Assembly: GCA_963809245.1 (NCBI GenBank)
Contig: CAWEIU010000009.1
Coordinates: 434,001-498,000 of the forward strand
DNA from: Roseiarcus sp963809245
GTDB lineage: Bacteria; Pseudomonadota; Alphaproteobacteria; Rhizobiales; Beijerinckiaceae
Length of the DNA: 64,000 nt
Reading direction: 5' to 3'
Shown here: one piece after another, positions 53,774 through 62,350 of the stretch
How the letters are laid out: every line of letters starts with the position of its first letter
How positions within the stretch are numbered: the stretch's first letter is position 1
Translations under genes and position numbers: made by a program
The notes under the pieces: generated by a model
What the model was told of the DNA's origin: nothing
What the model saw: only the letters and a program-made list of their open reading frames with translations
Databases searched by the model: none

Positions 53774-55306
53774 TCAGGTCCACCACGCCTCGGGCAGGCG
53801 TGAGACGCCCGCCGATTGCTCGAGCGCATGGCCGAGCGTGAACAATGTCTCCTCGTCGAACGGCCTGCCGATCACCTGCAGGCCGAGCGGCAGACCCTCC
53901 GCCGAGAGCCCCGCGGGGGCGACGAGCCCGGGCAGGCCGGCCATGTTCACGGTCACGGTGAAGACGTCGTTGAGGTACATCTCGACCGGATCCGCCGAAC
54001 CCTTCTCGCCGATGCCGAAGGCGGCCGACGGCGTCGCCGGAGTCAGGATGGCGTCGACGCCTTCGGCGAACACCGTCTCGAAGTCGCGCTTGATGAGCGT
54101 GCGAATCTTCTGCGCGCGCACATAGTAGGCGTCGTAGTAGCCGGCCGACAGCACGTAGGTGCCGATCATCAGGCGGCGGCGCACTTCCGCGCCGAAGCCC
54201 TTGGCGCGGGTCTTCTCGTAGAGCTCGACGATGTCGTCGCCCTGTTCACGCAGGCCGTAGCGGACGCCGTCGTAGCGCGCGAGATTGCTCGAGGCTTCGG
54301 CGGGCGCGACAATGTAATAGGCGGGCAAAGCGTAGCGCGTGTTGGGCAGGGACACATCGACGATTTTAGCGCCGGCAGCGCGCAGCCATTCGGCGCCGCG
54401 CCGCCAGAGCGCCTCGATCTCGGGGTTCATCCCATCGAGGCGGTATTCCCTGGGAATGCCGATCGTCAGCCCCTTGATCGAGCGGCCGATGGCGGCCTCG
54501 TAGTCGGGCACCGCCGCGTCGGCGCAGGTCGAATCCTTCGGGTCGGCGCCCGCCATCGAGCCCAGCATGATCGCGCAGTCGCGCACCGTGCGCGCGATCG
54601 GGCCGGCCTGATCGAGCGAGGAGGCGAAGGCGACCATGCCGAAGCGCGAGCAGCGCCCATAGGTCGGCTTGACGCCGGCGGTTCCGGTGAAGGCGGCGGG
54701 CTGACGGATCGAGCCGCCGGTGTCGCTCGCGGTCGCCGCGAGACACAGGCGCGCGGCGACCGCGGCGGCCGATCCGCCCGACGAGCCGCCCGGCGTCAGC
54801 AGGCCGCGCTTGTCGCTGGCCAGCGCCGCGCGCGCTTGATCGGCGCTCCAGTTCGGCGGCAGCCAGGGCGACGCGACGGGGCCGTAGTAGGAGGTCTCGT
54901 TCGATGAGCCCATGGCGAACTCGTCCATGTTCAGCTTGCCGAGCATCACCGCGCCGTCGCGCCAGAGATTGGCTGTGACGGTGGATTCGTAAGGCGGCTT
55001 GAAATGATCGAGGATGTGGCTGCACGCCTGTGTGTGAACGCCCAGAGTCGCGTAGAGATCCTTGACGCCGATCGGCAGACCTTCGAGCGGCCCGGCTTCG
55101 CCGCCCGCGAGGCGTGCGTCGCTGGCCCGCGCCATCTCGAGCGCGCGCTGCGGCGTCGTCGCGACATAAGCGTTCAAGGCGCGGGCGCGCTCGATCGCGT
55201 CGAGATGCGCTTGCGTCAGCTCGACGCTGGAAACGCGGCGGGATCGCAGGGCGTCGCGCGCATCGGCGAGCGTCAGAGCGGTGAGGTCGGTCAAGTCGGC
55301 ATCCAT
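53774..55306 (-). CDS. gatA: Asp-tRNA(Asn)/Glu-tRNA(Gln) amidotransferase subunit A
   Basis: A ~510-residue amidase-signature enzyme that hydrolyses glutamine and supplies ammonia to GatB. The catalytic Lys is in 'LPIGVKDLYAT', the cis-Ser and nucleophile Ser in 'TPGGSSGGSAAAVAARL' and 'ATASDTGGSIRQPAAF'. Other blocks are 'GVKPTYGRCSRFGMVAFASSLDQAGP' and 'GYYDAYYVRAQKIRTL'. The start may be the ATG at 55306 or an in-frame TTG at 55315; neither has a strong ribosome site. Middle gene of the gatCAB operon. Confidence 0.94.
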   Translation of the reverse strand: MDADLTDLTALTLADARDALRSRRVSSVELTQAHLDAIERARALNAYVATTPQRALEMARASDARLAGGEAGPLEGLPIGVKDLYATLGVHTQACSHILDHFKPPYESTVTANLWRDGAVMLGKLNMDEFAMGSSNETSYYGPVASPWLPPNWSADQARAALASDKRGLLTPGGSSGGSAAAVAARLCLAATASDTGGSIRQPAAFTGTAGVKPTYGRCSRFGMVAFASSLDQAGPIARTVRDCAIMLGSMAGADPKDSTCADAAVPDYEAAIGRSIKGLTIGIPREYRLDGMNPEIEALWRRGAEWLRAAGAKIVDVSLPNTRYALPAYYIVAPAEASSNLARYDGVRYGLREQGDDIVELYEKTRAKGFGAEVRRRLMIGTYVLSAGYYDAYYVRAQKIRTLIKRDFETVFAEGVDAILTPATPSAAFGIGEKGSADPVEMYLNDVFTVTVNMAGLPGLVAPAGLSAEGLPLGLQVIGRPFDEETLFTLGHALEQSAGVSRLPEAWWT

Positions 55307-55336
55307 CTCAGGCAAGGGGCAATACGGCGCGGCGGC

Positions 55337-55624
55337 TTATTCGATGACCTTGGGCACGAGGAAGAAGCCATCCTCGGTGATCGGCGCGTTGGCGAGCACC
55401 GCAGGCTCGATCTCGCCGTCCGTCACCACGTCGTCGCGCATCGGCAGCTTCATCGGAATGACTGACGTCATCGGCTCGACGCCCGAGACGTCGACGGCGT
55501 CGAGCTCCTCGACGAAGGCGAGAATGGCGTTGATCTCGTTCTGCAAATGCGGCACTTCGGCATCGGTCACAGCGATGCGCGCAAGGTGCGCAATGCGGCG
55601 GACCGTGGCCTGATCGACGGACAT
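55337..55624 (-). CDS. gatC: Asp-tRNA(Asn)/Glu-tRNA(Gln) amidotransferase subunit C
   Basis: A 95-residue GatC, which stabilises GatA within GatCAB. The N-terminal helix 'TVRRIAHLARIAVTDAEVPHL', the linking 'INAILAFVEELDAVDVSGVEPM' and the C-terminal 'APITEDGFFLVPKVIE' are all conserved. First gene of the operon, divergent from ruvX. Ribosome site 'aaggagctctc'. Confidence 0.94.
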   Translation of the reverse strand: MSVDQATVRRIAHLARIAVTDAEVPHLQNEINAILAFVEELDAVDVSGVEPMTSVIPMKLPMRDDVVTDGEIEPAVLANAPITEDGFFLVPKVIE

Positions 55625-55756
55625 GAGAGCTCCTTAACTCGCGCTTTGGCGTGTTCGTCCTCATACATCGCGTGTTCTGGCGTGGCAACGCGGCGCGCAG
55701 TCGCGCGGGTCGCGGGAGGCCTTGGGCCTCGCGCCGAGGCGTGATAGCGCTTGGCT

Positions 55757-56257
55757 ATGCCCGCCGTTCCGCTCACGCTCGAAGTCCTTGCCGCCGCGCT
55801 CCCCGCCAAGGCGCGGCTAATCGGCGTCGATCTCGGCACGAAGACGATCGGCCTCGCGCTCTCAGACGTCGAGCGCCGCATTGCGACGCCGCTCGTCACG
55901 CTCGCCCGTTTGCAATTCTCGCGCGACGCTCAGGCGCTCGGCGAGCAGGTCAGGAAGTTCGAAGCCTTCGCCCTCGTGCTCGGGCTGCCGCTCAACATGG
56001 ACGGCGGCGAAGGCCAGCGCGTCCAGGCGACGCGCGCTTTCGCACGCAATTTCGCGCGCGTCGATCCGACGCCGATCGTGTTCTGGGACGAGCGCCTCTC
56101 GACCGCCGCGGTCACGAGGGCGATGATCGGCGCCGACGTCTCGCGCGCGCGCCGCGCCGAGGTCGTCGACAAGATGGCCGCGGCTTATATTCTGCAAGGC
56201 GCGCTCGATCGGCTCGCGAAAATTGCGGCCGCTGAGCGCGCGGACAAGCAGCCTTAG
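55757..56257 (+). CDS. ruvX: Putative pre-16S rRNA nuclease / Holliday junction resolvase RuvX (YqgF)
   Basis: A 166-residue RNase H-fold protein. 'LIGVDLGTKTIGLALSD' carries the first catalytic Asp, 'ALVLGLPLNMDGGEGQRVQ' the middle conserved block, and 'VFWDERLSTAAVTRAM' plus 'VVDKMAAAYILQGALD' the remaining acidic residues. The family was first proposed as a Holliday resolvase and later shown in E. coli to process 16S rRNA ends. The ATG at 55757 is preferred over an in-frame TTG at 55751. Divergent from gatCAB. Confidence 0.92.
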   Translation: MPAVPLTLEVLAAALPAKARLIGVDLGTKTIGLALSDVERRIATPLVTLARLQFSRDAQALGEQVRKFEAFALVLGLPLNMDGGEGQRVQATRAFARNFARVDPTPIVFWDERLSTAAVTRAMIGADVSRARRAEVVDKMAAAYILQGALDRLAKIAAAERADKQP

Positions 56258-56492
56258 ATCGACGCGCGAAGCTTCGTCCTGTCGCCAGGCAGCCGCCGCG
56301 AACCTCTCGCCATGAAGAGCCCGGCCTTACGCCGCTGGATGCCGGCGTGACAGCCGCGGAAGCGAGAAGGGCGGGAACGTTCGACCAAACCGCACACCTC
56401 TCTTGGTTATCGCGTTTGCCGCCAACGCGCGGTCGGTGCGGCATAATATTCCTGGGAGATGTTGTAAAAGCTGCTTGCAACCTCGGAGAAGC

Positions 56493-56513
56493 GCACGTAC
56501 ACTTTTAACGTGC
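56493..56513. promoter_or_regulatory. Inverted repeat upstream of a small hypothetical gene
   Basis: gcacgt-N9-acgtgc (56493-56498 with 56508-56513) lies 25 bases upstream of the 120-residue hypothetical protein. Symmetry suggests a regulator site or leader hairpin. The remaining bases of the 280-base gap after ruvX show nothing else. Confidence 0.35.
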
Positions 56514-56538
56514 ATAACGAGAGGGCGGCGGGAGCGAA

Positions 56539-56901
56539 ATGAAGGACGCCAGAGGCAGCAGCCAAGCTCACCGCAGGACGAACGGCTACGCCTTCCCCCC
56601 GCCGCGCCAGGCGGCCTCCCGGACCTCCCCGGCTTCCGATCAAGCCGCGGTTGCGGGCTACATCGCGGACATGACGGCGCAACTCGAGACGATGGCGATC
56701 GCCGCCCGTCTCGATCTGCTCGCCTATTTCCTCGCCATGGCGCGAGCGGAGAGCGAGACATCGGCCCGCGCTGCGACAGCGGAGCCAGCGGCCGTCTTGT
56801 CCGAACCGTCCCCGTCATTGCAAGCGAAGCGAAGCAATCCAGTGGCGCCGACGATGCAACCGGACGAACAGATTGCTTCGTCGCTACGCTCGTCGCAATG
56901 A
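56539..56901 (+). CDS. Small hypothetical protein
   Basis: A 120-residue protein. The core 'VAGYIADMTAQLETMAIAARLDLLAYFLAMARAESE' (~37-73) is an amphipathic helical pair seen in small proteins of Rhizobiales without assigned function. The N-terminal third is disordered and basic. The C-terminal ~27 residues ('LQAKRSNPVAPTM...SSLRSSQ') are translated from a palindromic intergenic repeat, so the original protein probably ended near residue 95. Ribosome site 'ggcgggagcgaa'. No signal peptide. Confidence 0.6.
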   Translation: MKDARGSSQAHRRTNGYAFPPPRQAASRTSPASDQAAVAGYIADMTAQLETMAIAARLDLLAYFLAMARAESETSARAATAEPAAVLSEPSPSLQAKRSNPVAPTMQPDEQIASSLRSSQ

Positions 56902-56902
56902 C
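56814..56902. repeat. Palindromic repeat overlapping the end of a small gene
   Basis: The arms 'gtcattgcaagcgaagcgaa' (from 56814) and 'tcgctacgctcgtcgcaatg' (ending ~56900) are imperfect reverse complements around ~30 bases. This attgcgagcgaagcgaagcaatcc-type element is dispersed in many proteobacterial genomes. Here it supplies the stop codon of the preceding small gene. Confidence 0.7.
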
Positions 56903-57000
56903 GATCCAATGGTATTGCAGGCGTCTTTAGAGAAGGCGGCCGGCGAAGCCCGATGAGGGCCCTCCAATTCCATCACGCTGCAGCGCACTTTCGCGGCCCG

Positions 57001-58233
57001 CTACGCCATCGCGTCCGGCGCGACGAACGACACTCGGTCGCCGCCGTGGTGCTCGATGCGTCCGGCGAGTTCGAGTTCGATCAGGATCGCGCGGATCTCC
57101 CGCGCCGAGACCTCGGCGGCTTGCGCAAGATCGTCGATCGACACAGGGGAGGGGCTGAGCAAAGCCTCGACGCGGCTCAGCGCCGAGGCGCTTTCGGCGC
57201 CGCTCTCCTCCGCGCCGTCATCAACCGTCCACTGGTCGCTTCCGGCTCGCGGCGTCGCCTCGGGATCAACGCCGAAAAGGTCGGATTCGCTCCAGAGCGG
57301 ATCGCCAATCTCGCGCCCGCTCTCTTGGAGACCGGCGAAGGGGTTGCGCGCGCGCAAGGGGTCGAGAACGGCGAGCACGTCCTCGAGGCGAGCGCAGATA
57401 TTGGCGCCGTCGCGCAGCAGGTCGTTCGTTCCCTCCGCGCGCGGATCGAGCGGCGAACCCGGCACGGCGAACACCTCCCGATTCTGCTCGATCGTGAAGC
57501 GGGCCGTGATGAGCGATCCCGAGCCGCGCGCCGCTTCGACGATCACGGTGCCGAGCGAGAGGCCGGAGACGATGCGGTTGCGCCGCGGGAAGTCGCGGCC
57601 GCGCGGCTCCCATTCGACCGGCATCTCCGAGACGATCGCGCCATATTCCGCGATGCGCGGCAGCAGCGCCGCTGCTTCCGGCGGATAGGGTTTCGCATGG
57701 CCGCCCGCCAGCACGCCGATCGTGCCGGTCGGCAAGGCTGCGACATGGGCGCGCTGATCGACGCCGCGGGCGAGGCCAGAGACGACGACATAGCCTTCCT
57801 GGCCGAGGCCGCGCGCCAGTCGGTCGGCGAATGTCAGTCCCGCCGCCGAGGCGTTGCGCGAGCCGACGATCGCGACCGCGGGTTGTTGCAGCGCCTCTTC
57901 GCGGCCGAGCAAAGCAAGGACGGGGGGCGCGGCCTCGATCTGCCGCAGCGCCGGCGGATATTCGGGCTCGCCAAGCGCGAGGAAGCGCACGCCGAGCTTT
58001 CGCGCGAGGGCGAATTCGCGCTCGATCTCGCCAATCGCCGCCACCCGGATCGGGCGTTTCGCGCCGCCGCGTCGGGCGAGATCGGGCAAAGCGTCGAGCG
58101 CGGCGCGGGCGCTGCCGCATCGCTCGATCAGTGCGCGGAAGGTGCGCGGGCCGACGTTTTCCGAGCGGATGAGCCTCAGCCAGTCGAGGCGCTGATCGTC
58201 GTCGAGCCGTACTGGCTTCAGACCGTTGCTCAC
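57001..58233 (-). CDS. dprA: DNA processing protein DprA
   Basis: A 410-residue Rossmann-fold protein that loads RecA on incoming single-stranded DNA during transformation. N-terminal SAM-like region ('LDWLRLIRSENVGPRTFRALIERCGSA'), the DprA core ('VAIVGSRNASAAGLTFADRLA', 'VVSGLARGVDQRAHVAAL', 'GTIGVLAGGHAKPYPPE', 'FPRRNRIVSGLSLGTVIVEAARGSGSLITA', 'VFAVPGSPLDPRAEGTNDLLRDGA') and a C-terminal winged helix (~340-405). The GTG at 58233 overlaps the plsY stop (GTGA) and is preferred over upstream in-frame codons. Last gene of pyrC-plsY-dprA. Confidence 0.93.
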   Translation of the reverse strand: MSNGLKPVRLDDDQRLDWLRLIRSENVGPRTFRALIERCGSARAALDALPDLARRGGAKRPIRVAAIGEIEREFALARKLGVRFLALGEPEYPPALRQIEAAPPVLALLGREEALQQPAVAIVGSRNASAAGLTFADRLARGLGQEGYVVVSGLARGVDQRAHVAALPTGTIGVLAGGHAKPYPPEAAALLPRIAEYGAIVSEMPVEWEPRGRDFPRRNRIVSGLSLGTVIVEAARGSGSLITARFTIEQNREVFAVPGSPLDPRAEGTNDLLRDGANICARLEDVLAVLDPLRARNPFAGLQESGREIGDPLWSESDLFGVDPEATPRAGSDQWTVDDGAEESGAESASALSRVEALLSPSPVSIDDLAQAAEVSAREIRAILIELELAGRIEHHGGDRVSFVAPDAMA

Positions 58234-58844
58234 GCTGCGCCCTTCCTGCCGATCTTGCTCTCGGTTCCCTGGAGAAGGCGACGGATGTTGGCGCTGTGCT
58301 TCATCCACAGCAGGACGGCAAGCAGGCCGAAGGCCGAGGCGGCGGCGCTCTCGCCGACGGCGAGCGCGACGAACGGCGCGACGAGGCTCGCCGCGAGGGC
58401 TGCGAGCGAGGAATAGCGGGTCGCCGCCGCGACGGCGAGCCAGACGAGGGCGAAGGCGAGCGCAGCGGGCCAGCAGGCGCCGATGAGGCCGCCGAGGAAG
58501 GTCGCGACGCCCTTACCGCCGCGAAAGCGCAGCCAGACCGGATAGAGATGGCCGAGGAAGGCGCCCGCCGCCGCGGCCAGGCCGGCCGCTTCGTCGCGAA
58601 ACAGGAGGGCCGCGAGAACGAAGGCCAGCGTCGCCTTGAGCACGTCGAAAACGAGCGTGGCCGCGGCGAGATCCTTGCGGCCGGTGCGCAGCACGTTGGT
58701 CGCGCCGATGTTGCCGGAGCCGATGCTGCGCAGATCGGCGGTTCCGGCGCTGCGCGTCAGCAAGAGGCCGAACGGGATCGAACCGAGGAGATAGCCGAGC
58801 GCGAGCGCGAGGACCGCGTAGACGCCATTGAGAGAAATCGCCAT
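58230..58844 (-). CDS. plsY: Acyl-phosphate:glycerol-3-phosphate acyltransferase
   Basis: A 204-residue polytopic enzyme that makes lysophosphatidate from acyl phosphate in membrane lipid synthesis. Conserved loops are 'YLLGSIPFGLLLTRSAGTADLRSIGSGNIGATNVLRTG', 'AGAFLGHLYPVWLRFRGGKGVATFLGGL' and 'AALAASLVAPF', covering the three PlsY motifs. Five to seven hydrophobic segments. Stop overlaps the dprA GTG by four bases, showing translational coupling. Confidence 0.95.
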   Translation of the reverse strand: MAISLNGVYAVLALALGYLLGSIPFGLLLTRSAGTADLRSIGSGNIGATNVLRTGRKDLAAATLVFDVLKATLAFVLAALLFRDEAAGLAAAAGAFLGHLYPVWLRFRGGKGVATFLGGLIGACWPAALAFALVWLAVAAATRYSSLAALAASLVAPFVALAVGESAAASAFGLLAVLLWMKHSANIRRLLQGTESKIGRKGAA

Positions 58845-58885
58845 GGGCGGCGCGCGCCTCGCTCCTTTAGAAAAGTCGAGCGAGC

Positions 58886-60178
58886 CTATTCGTAGGCGAT
58901 GCTTCCCGCAACCAGCGTCAGCTTGACGCGGCCTTCGAGCCGGGCGTGATCGAAGGGCGTGTTGCGGCAGCGCGAGTGGAGCGTCGCCGGATCGAGCACG
59001 AAGGGCGCTTCGGGATCGAAGCGGATGACGTCGGCGGGCGCGCCGACCGCGAGCCTTCCACCCGGAACTCTCAAGATCTCCGCCGGCCGCGTCGACATCG
59101 CACGGAGCAGGCGAGGCAAGGTGAGATGGTGCGCAGCGACGAGACGCAGGCTTGCCGAGAGCATCGTCTCGAGGCCGATCGCGCCCGCCGCCGATTCCGC
59201 GAACGGCAGGCGCTTGGTCTCGACGTCCTGCGGATCGTGATCGGAGACGATGACGTCGATCAGCCCTTCGCTGAGCGCCTCGACCAATGCGAGCCGCTCG
59301 TCCTCGCCGCGCAAGGGCGGGTTCAATTTCAGGAAGGTGCGATAGTCGCCGACGTCGATCTCGTTGAGCGTGAGATGGTTGATCGAAACGCCGGATGTGA
59401 CGGGAAGCCCGGCGCGGCGCGCCCGCGCCAGCGCCTCGAGCGACAGGCGGTTCGAGACGAAAACGGCGTGGTAGCGCGTGCCTGTCAGCGCGACGAGCCG
59501 AAGGTCGCGTTCGAGCACGATCGTCTCAGCTTCGCGCGGGACGCCCGCAAGGCCAAGCCGGCTCGCCCGCTCGCCCTCCGCCATGACCCCGTCGCCGACG
59601 AGGTCGCGATCCTCGCAATAGTGCATGACGAGCGCGCCGAAGTCGCCGGCGTAGGTGAGCGCCCGGCGCATCGTCTGCGCGTTGGCGAGGCTGCGCGGAC
59701 CATCCGAGAAGGCGACCGCGCCGGCCTCGGCGAGCAGGCCGATCTCGGCGATCTCGCGCCCCTCGAGGCCCTTTGTCAAAGCGGCGGAGGGGAGCACGCG
59801 CACCTTGGCGGTGTCGCGCGCGCGCCGCAGGATGAAGTCGACCACCGCCGGGTCGTCGACCGGCGGATTGGTGTCCGGGCGCGCGAGGATCGTCGTCACG
59901 CCGCCCGCCGCCGCCGCCGCGCTGGCCGAAGCGATCGTCTCGCGGTGCTCGGCGCCGGGTTCGCCGACGAAGGCGCGCATGTCGATGAGGCCAGGCGCGA
60001 TGACGTCGCCCTCGCAATCGATCAGTCGCGCGTCGGCGGGCGCCGATTCGCGGCTGATCTCCGGCCCGAGGGCGGCGATTTTGCCGTCGACGATCAACGC
60101 GCCGCCGCGCCATTCCCGCTCTTCAGCGGGGTCGATCAGGCGGGCGTTGACGAGGGCGAGGGGGCGAATGGGCGGCAC
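58886..60178 (-). CDS. pyrX: Dihydroorotase-like protein lacking metal ligands (PyrC'/PyrX type)
   Basis: A 430-residue amidohydrolase-fold protein aligned with class I dihydroorotases ('DVIAPGLIDMRAFVGEPG', 'TTILARPDTNPPVDDPAVVDF', 'GVSINHLTLNEID', 'LNPPLRGEDERLALVEAL'). The usual Asp-x-His-x-His metal site is replaced by 'DMRAF', and the late 'DHAPH' block reads 'DHDPQ'. It is therefore probably the non-catalytic PyrC' that in many bacteria forms a complex with aspartate transcarbamoylase. No pyrB is next to it here. It heads the plsY-dprA operon. A real dihydroorotase should be elsewhere. Confidence 0.85.
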   Translation of the reverse strand: MPPIRPLALVNARLIDPAEEREWRGGALIVDGKIAALGPEISRESAPADARLIDCEGDVIAPGLIDMRAFVGEPGAEHRETIASASAAAAAGGVTTILARPDTNPPVDDPAVVDFILRRARDTAKVRVLPSAALTKGLEGREIAEIGLLAEAGAVAFSDGPRSLANAQTMRRALTYAGDFGALVMHYCEDRDLVGDGVMAEGERASRLGLAGVPREAETIVLERDLRLVALTGTRYHAVFVSNRLSLEALARARRAGLPVTSGVSINHLTLNEIDVGDYRTFLKLNPPLRGEDERLALVEALSEGLIDVIVSDHDPQDVETKRLPFAESAAGAIGLETMLSASLRLVAAHHLTLPRLLRAMSTRPAEILRVPGGRLAVGAPADVIRFDPEAPFVLDPATLHSRCRNTPFDHARLEGRVKLTLVAGSIAYE

Positions 60179-60352
60179 GCGCCTGAATTAGCCGCGCCGG
60201 CGCAGCGAGGCAAGCCGACGTCGGCGAGCGCGCTTTTCCCGCGCCTCGGAATTCGATGCCGGCAAAATGCGACTCGCCTCTTGCAGGCCAGCGCGAAACC
60301 GTTTAGACGGGCGCCTCTGCCGCGCAACGGACCTTCCGAAACCGCGGCCCGC

Positions 60353-60430
60353 GCGCCCGTAGCTCAGCTGGATAGAGCACCAGACTACGAATCTGGGGGT
60401 CAGGAGTTCGAAATCTCTTCGGGCGCGCCA
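60353..60430 (+). tRNA. tRNA-Arg (anticodon ACG)
   Basis: The acceptor gcgcccg pairs with cgggcgc, followed by G and an encoded CCA. D arm 'tagctcagctggatagagc', anticodon stem-loop 'ccagactacgaatctgg' (ACG, A34 usually becomes inosine), T arm 'aggagttcgaaatctctt'. 78 nt including CCA. Phage-like genes lie just beyond, so the 3' end may be an integration site. Confidence 0.95.
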
Positions 60431-60628
60431 TTTGAAATCAAGCACTTAGCGACAAAACTAAAGCCTGCCGGAAGCCTCGGTTTTTAGCTGGGGTATCTCA
60501 GAGGGTAACGCCGCCGCCGTGCGCATTTAGGCCTCAGACGAAGCTGCCCGCCGAGTCGTCGCGTAGGTACATTCCGAACCTTTCGCGCGAGCTTGGCTTG
60601 CTGCATTCTAATCCCATCGAGCGCGGGT

Positions 60629-61714
60629 TTACCCGCCCCCCGGTTCCAACCTGCGCTCGCATCTGGGCGGTCCGGTGAGTCCCCTCACTGCGACCGCCTT
60701 TTCCTGTTGTGTCGCGCCCAAACGGAGCAGCCGCCGAGTTGCCCCGGCGGCCCGTCTGCATTCTGGCTCGCGCCTCAATGAAGCCATCGAAGGGGAACCG
60801 GCGCGGCGCGGTTTCGGCGCGCGTTCGGGGATTCCCCATCCCCTTGTGGAAGGGCCGGCAATGGTCCAATCCGGTTCATCAGCGATAGATGGGCCGCCAA
60901 TTCCCATGCCGGCCCAGGCTTGGCGCAGCGTGTTCTTTGACGAGCGGTTCTGTGTCGGCAGCAACGGCGCGATGCGGTTGAGCTCGTGCGCCCAGAGCTT
61001 GCCGGCCTCATCGGGATCGAGGTGGTGGTCGCGCGGGTCCGGATGGCGGAAACGGTCTGAGACGACCCCCGTGTCTTTGTCGAACACCGAATCCGTAATT
61101 TCGACATACGGAATGCTGCGACGCTTCGCCCGGGAGCGCAGCATGGCGTTATAGGCGAGCGTCAGTTCCGTCCGTTCTGAGAGCTTCGCCGTGATCTCGC
61201 GCCGCGCGTTCGCGACGTCGCCCCAATCTTGCCCGTCGCGAATTGTCGGCAGGACGGCCCCCGTTACGACGACTGTGGAATATCCACCCTGGATCAATGC
61301 GTCGACGAACTCGAAATAGGCTCGCACGGATTGATCGAGCTGCGATGCAACGCTCTCGCCATATTTCTTCGCGCGATACCAGATCACGAACCCGCAATCG
61401 ACCTCGCCGAGTTGGATGACCGGGATGTCGGAAGAACTCGCCGGCAACAGGGCCTCGGCGAATTTGCCGATCGCGTCAGTCAACGAGTTGGGGTTGCGAA
61501 GTCCGACGGCCGTCGCGCCGCCCACCTCGGTCACTTGGCAGGGACGGTTCAACAAGCCGAGTTGGCAAGCCCGACGAAATGAGTTGACATGACTATCGCC
61601 GACGATGTGCCATCGGTGTTCGGAATCCCTGTCGCCGGCCAACGCGCCCTGCCCCTCGGCGTCGCCGCCGGTTCTCCCTAACGATGATCTATCTCGACAC
61701 GAGGTGCGCGGCAA
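60629..61714 (-). CDS. SGNH-hydrolase-like protein near phage genes
   Basis: About 361 residues. The region 'RWHIVGDSHVNSFRRACQLGL' (Gly-Asp-Ser block I) and late 'DRFRHPDPRDHHLDPDEAGKLWAHELNRIAP' (Asp...His block V) indicate an SGNH/GDSL-type hydrolase. Between them are 'DIPVIQLGEVDCGFVIWYRAKKYGESV' and 'QGGYSTVVVTGAVLPTIRD'. The C-terminal ~100 residues are Arg/Pro-rich and unconserved, perhaps a run-on past the true end of the domain. The start at 61714 is uncertain. Such enzymes can deacetylate polysaccharide; position between tRNA-Arg and tail genes suggests phage-linked cargo. Confidence 0.6.
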   Translation of the reverse strand: MPRTSCRDRSSLGRTGGDAEGQGALAGDRDSEHRWHIVGDSHVNSFRRACQLGLLNRPCQVTEVGGATAVGLRNPNSLTDAIGKFAEALLPASSSDIPVIQLGEVDCGFVIWYRAKKYGESVASQLDQSVRAYFEFVDALIQGGYSTVVVTGAVLPTIRDGQDWGDVANARREITAKLSERTELTLAYNAMLRSRAKRRSIPYVEITDSVFDKDTGVVSDRFRHPDPRDHHLDPDEAGKLWAHELNRIAPLLPTQNRSSKNTLRQAWAGMGIGGPSIADEPDWTIAGPSTRGWGIPERAPKPRRAGSPSMASLRREPECRRAAGATRRLLRLGATQQEKAVAVRGLTGPPRCERRLEPGGG

Positions 61715-61744
61715 GACGCGCGGCGCGAGCGAGGACTTGCGGCC

Positions 61745-62350
61745 TCACGCGTTGATGCCGACGATGCTGATCGCCGCGGGCGCGACAGTCGGGCCAGGCG
61801 GCCCCGCCGCATTGATCTCGGCGACGACGTTGCCGATCGCTGTCTCGAAGGCAGTCAGAGCCGTCGCGAGCTGCGCGCTGGTCGTCGCCGCACTGGCCGC
61901 CGCCCACAGCGTTGTGAGCGCGGTGGATAGGTCGAGACTGGCGCCCTGGAACGCGACAGCCAGCGTGGCGAATGCGCTCGCCGACATGCCGTAAACGGTC
62001 GCTAGCGCGGCGAACTTCGTCGCCAGCGGCCCGGTCGTCGGGGCAGCTCCCCCGTTGCCGTTGACGATCGCGGCGGCATTCTGAAACGCGGCTTGGTGAG
62101 ACGGGTCCGGAAGCGTCTGAGCGACGACGAGAGCGCAGGCCGCACTGGCCGCCGAGGTCAGCGACGCCGCGAGTTGGGCCTGCGTCGGCGCGGGGACCGG
62201 CGTCGGCGTGTTTCCCGCTGCGAGCCATTGCTGATATTCGGGCGCGGCGACGAGGCAGGACTCGATCGTGCCGTCAGGCCATGTCCGCGATACCACGTTT
62301 TGCGCCCCGGTTACGGGGTCCGCAACGAGTTGCCAAATCGGGTCACTCAT
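61745..62350 (-). CDS. Phage tail fibre assembly-like protein
   Basis: A 201-residue protein. The N-terminus 'MSDPIWQLVADPVTGAQNVVSRTWPDGTIESCLVAAPEYQQWLAAGNTPTPVPAPT' resembles tail-fibre-associated proteins. The rest is Ala/Thr-rich helical repeats ('ASLTSAASAACALVVAQTL', 'TTLWAAASAATTSAQLATALTAFETAIGNVVAEI'). Its start overlaps the stop of the upstream tail-fibre gene by four bases (62347-62350), as in phage late operons. Assignment is from composition and context. Confidence 0.65.
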   Translation of the reverse strand: MSDPIWQLVADPVTGAQNVVSRTWPDGTIESCLVAAPEYQQWLAAGNTPTPVPAPTQAQLAASLTSAASAACALVVAQTLPDPSHQAAFQNAAAIVNGNGGAAPTTGPLATKFAALATVYGMSASAFATLAVAFQGASLDLSTALTTLWAAASAATTSAQLATALTAFETAIGNVVAEINAAGPPGPTVAPAAISIVGINA

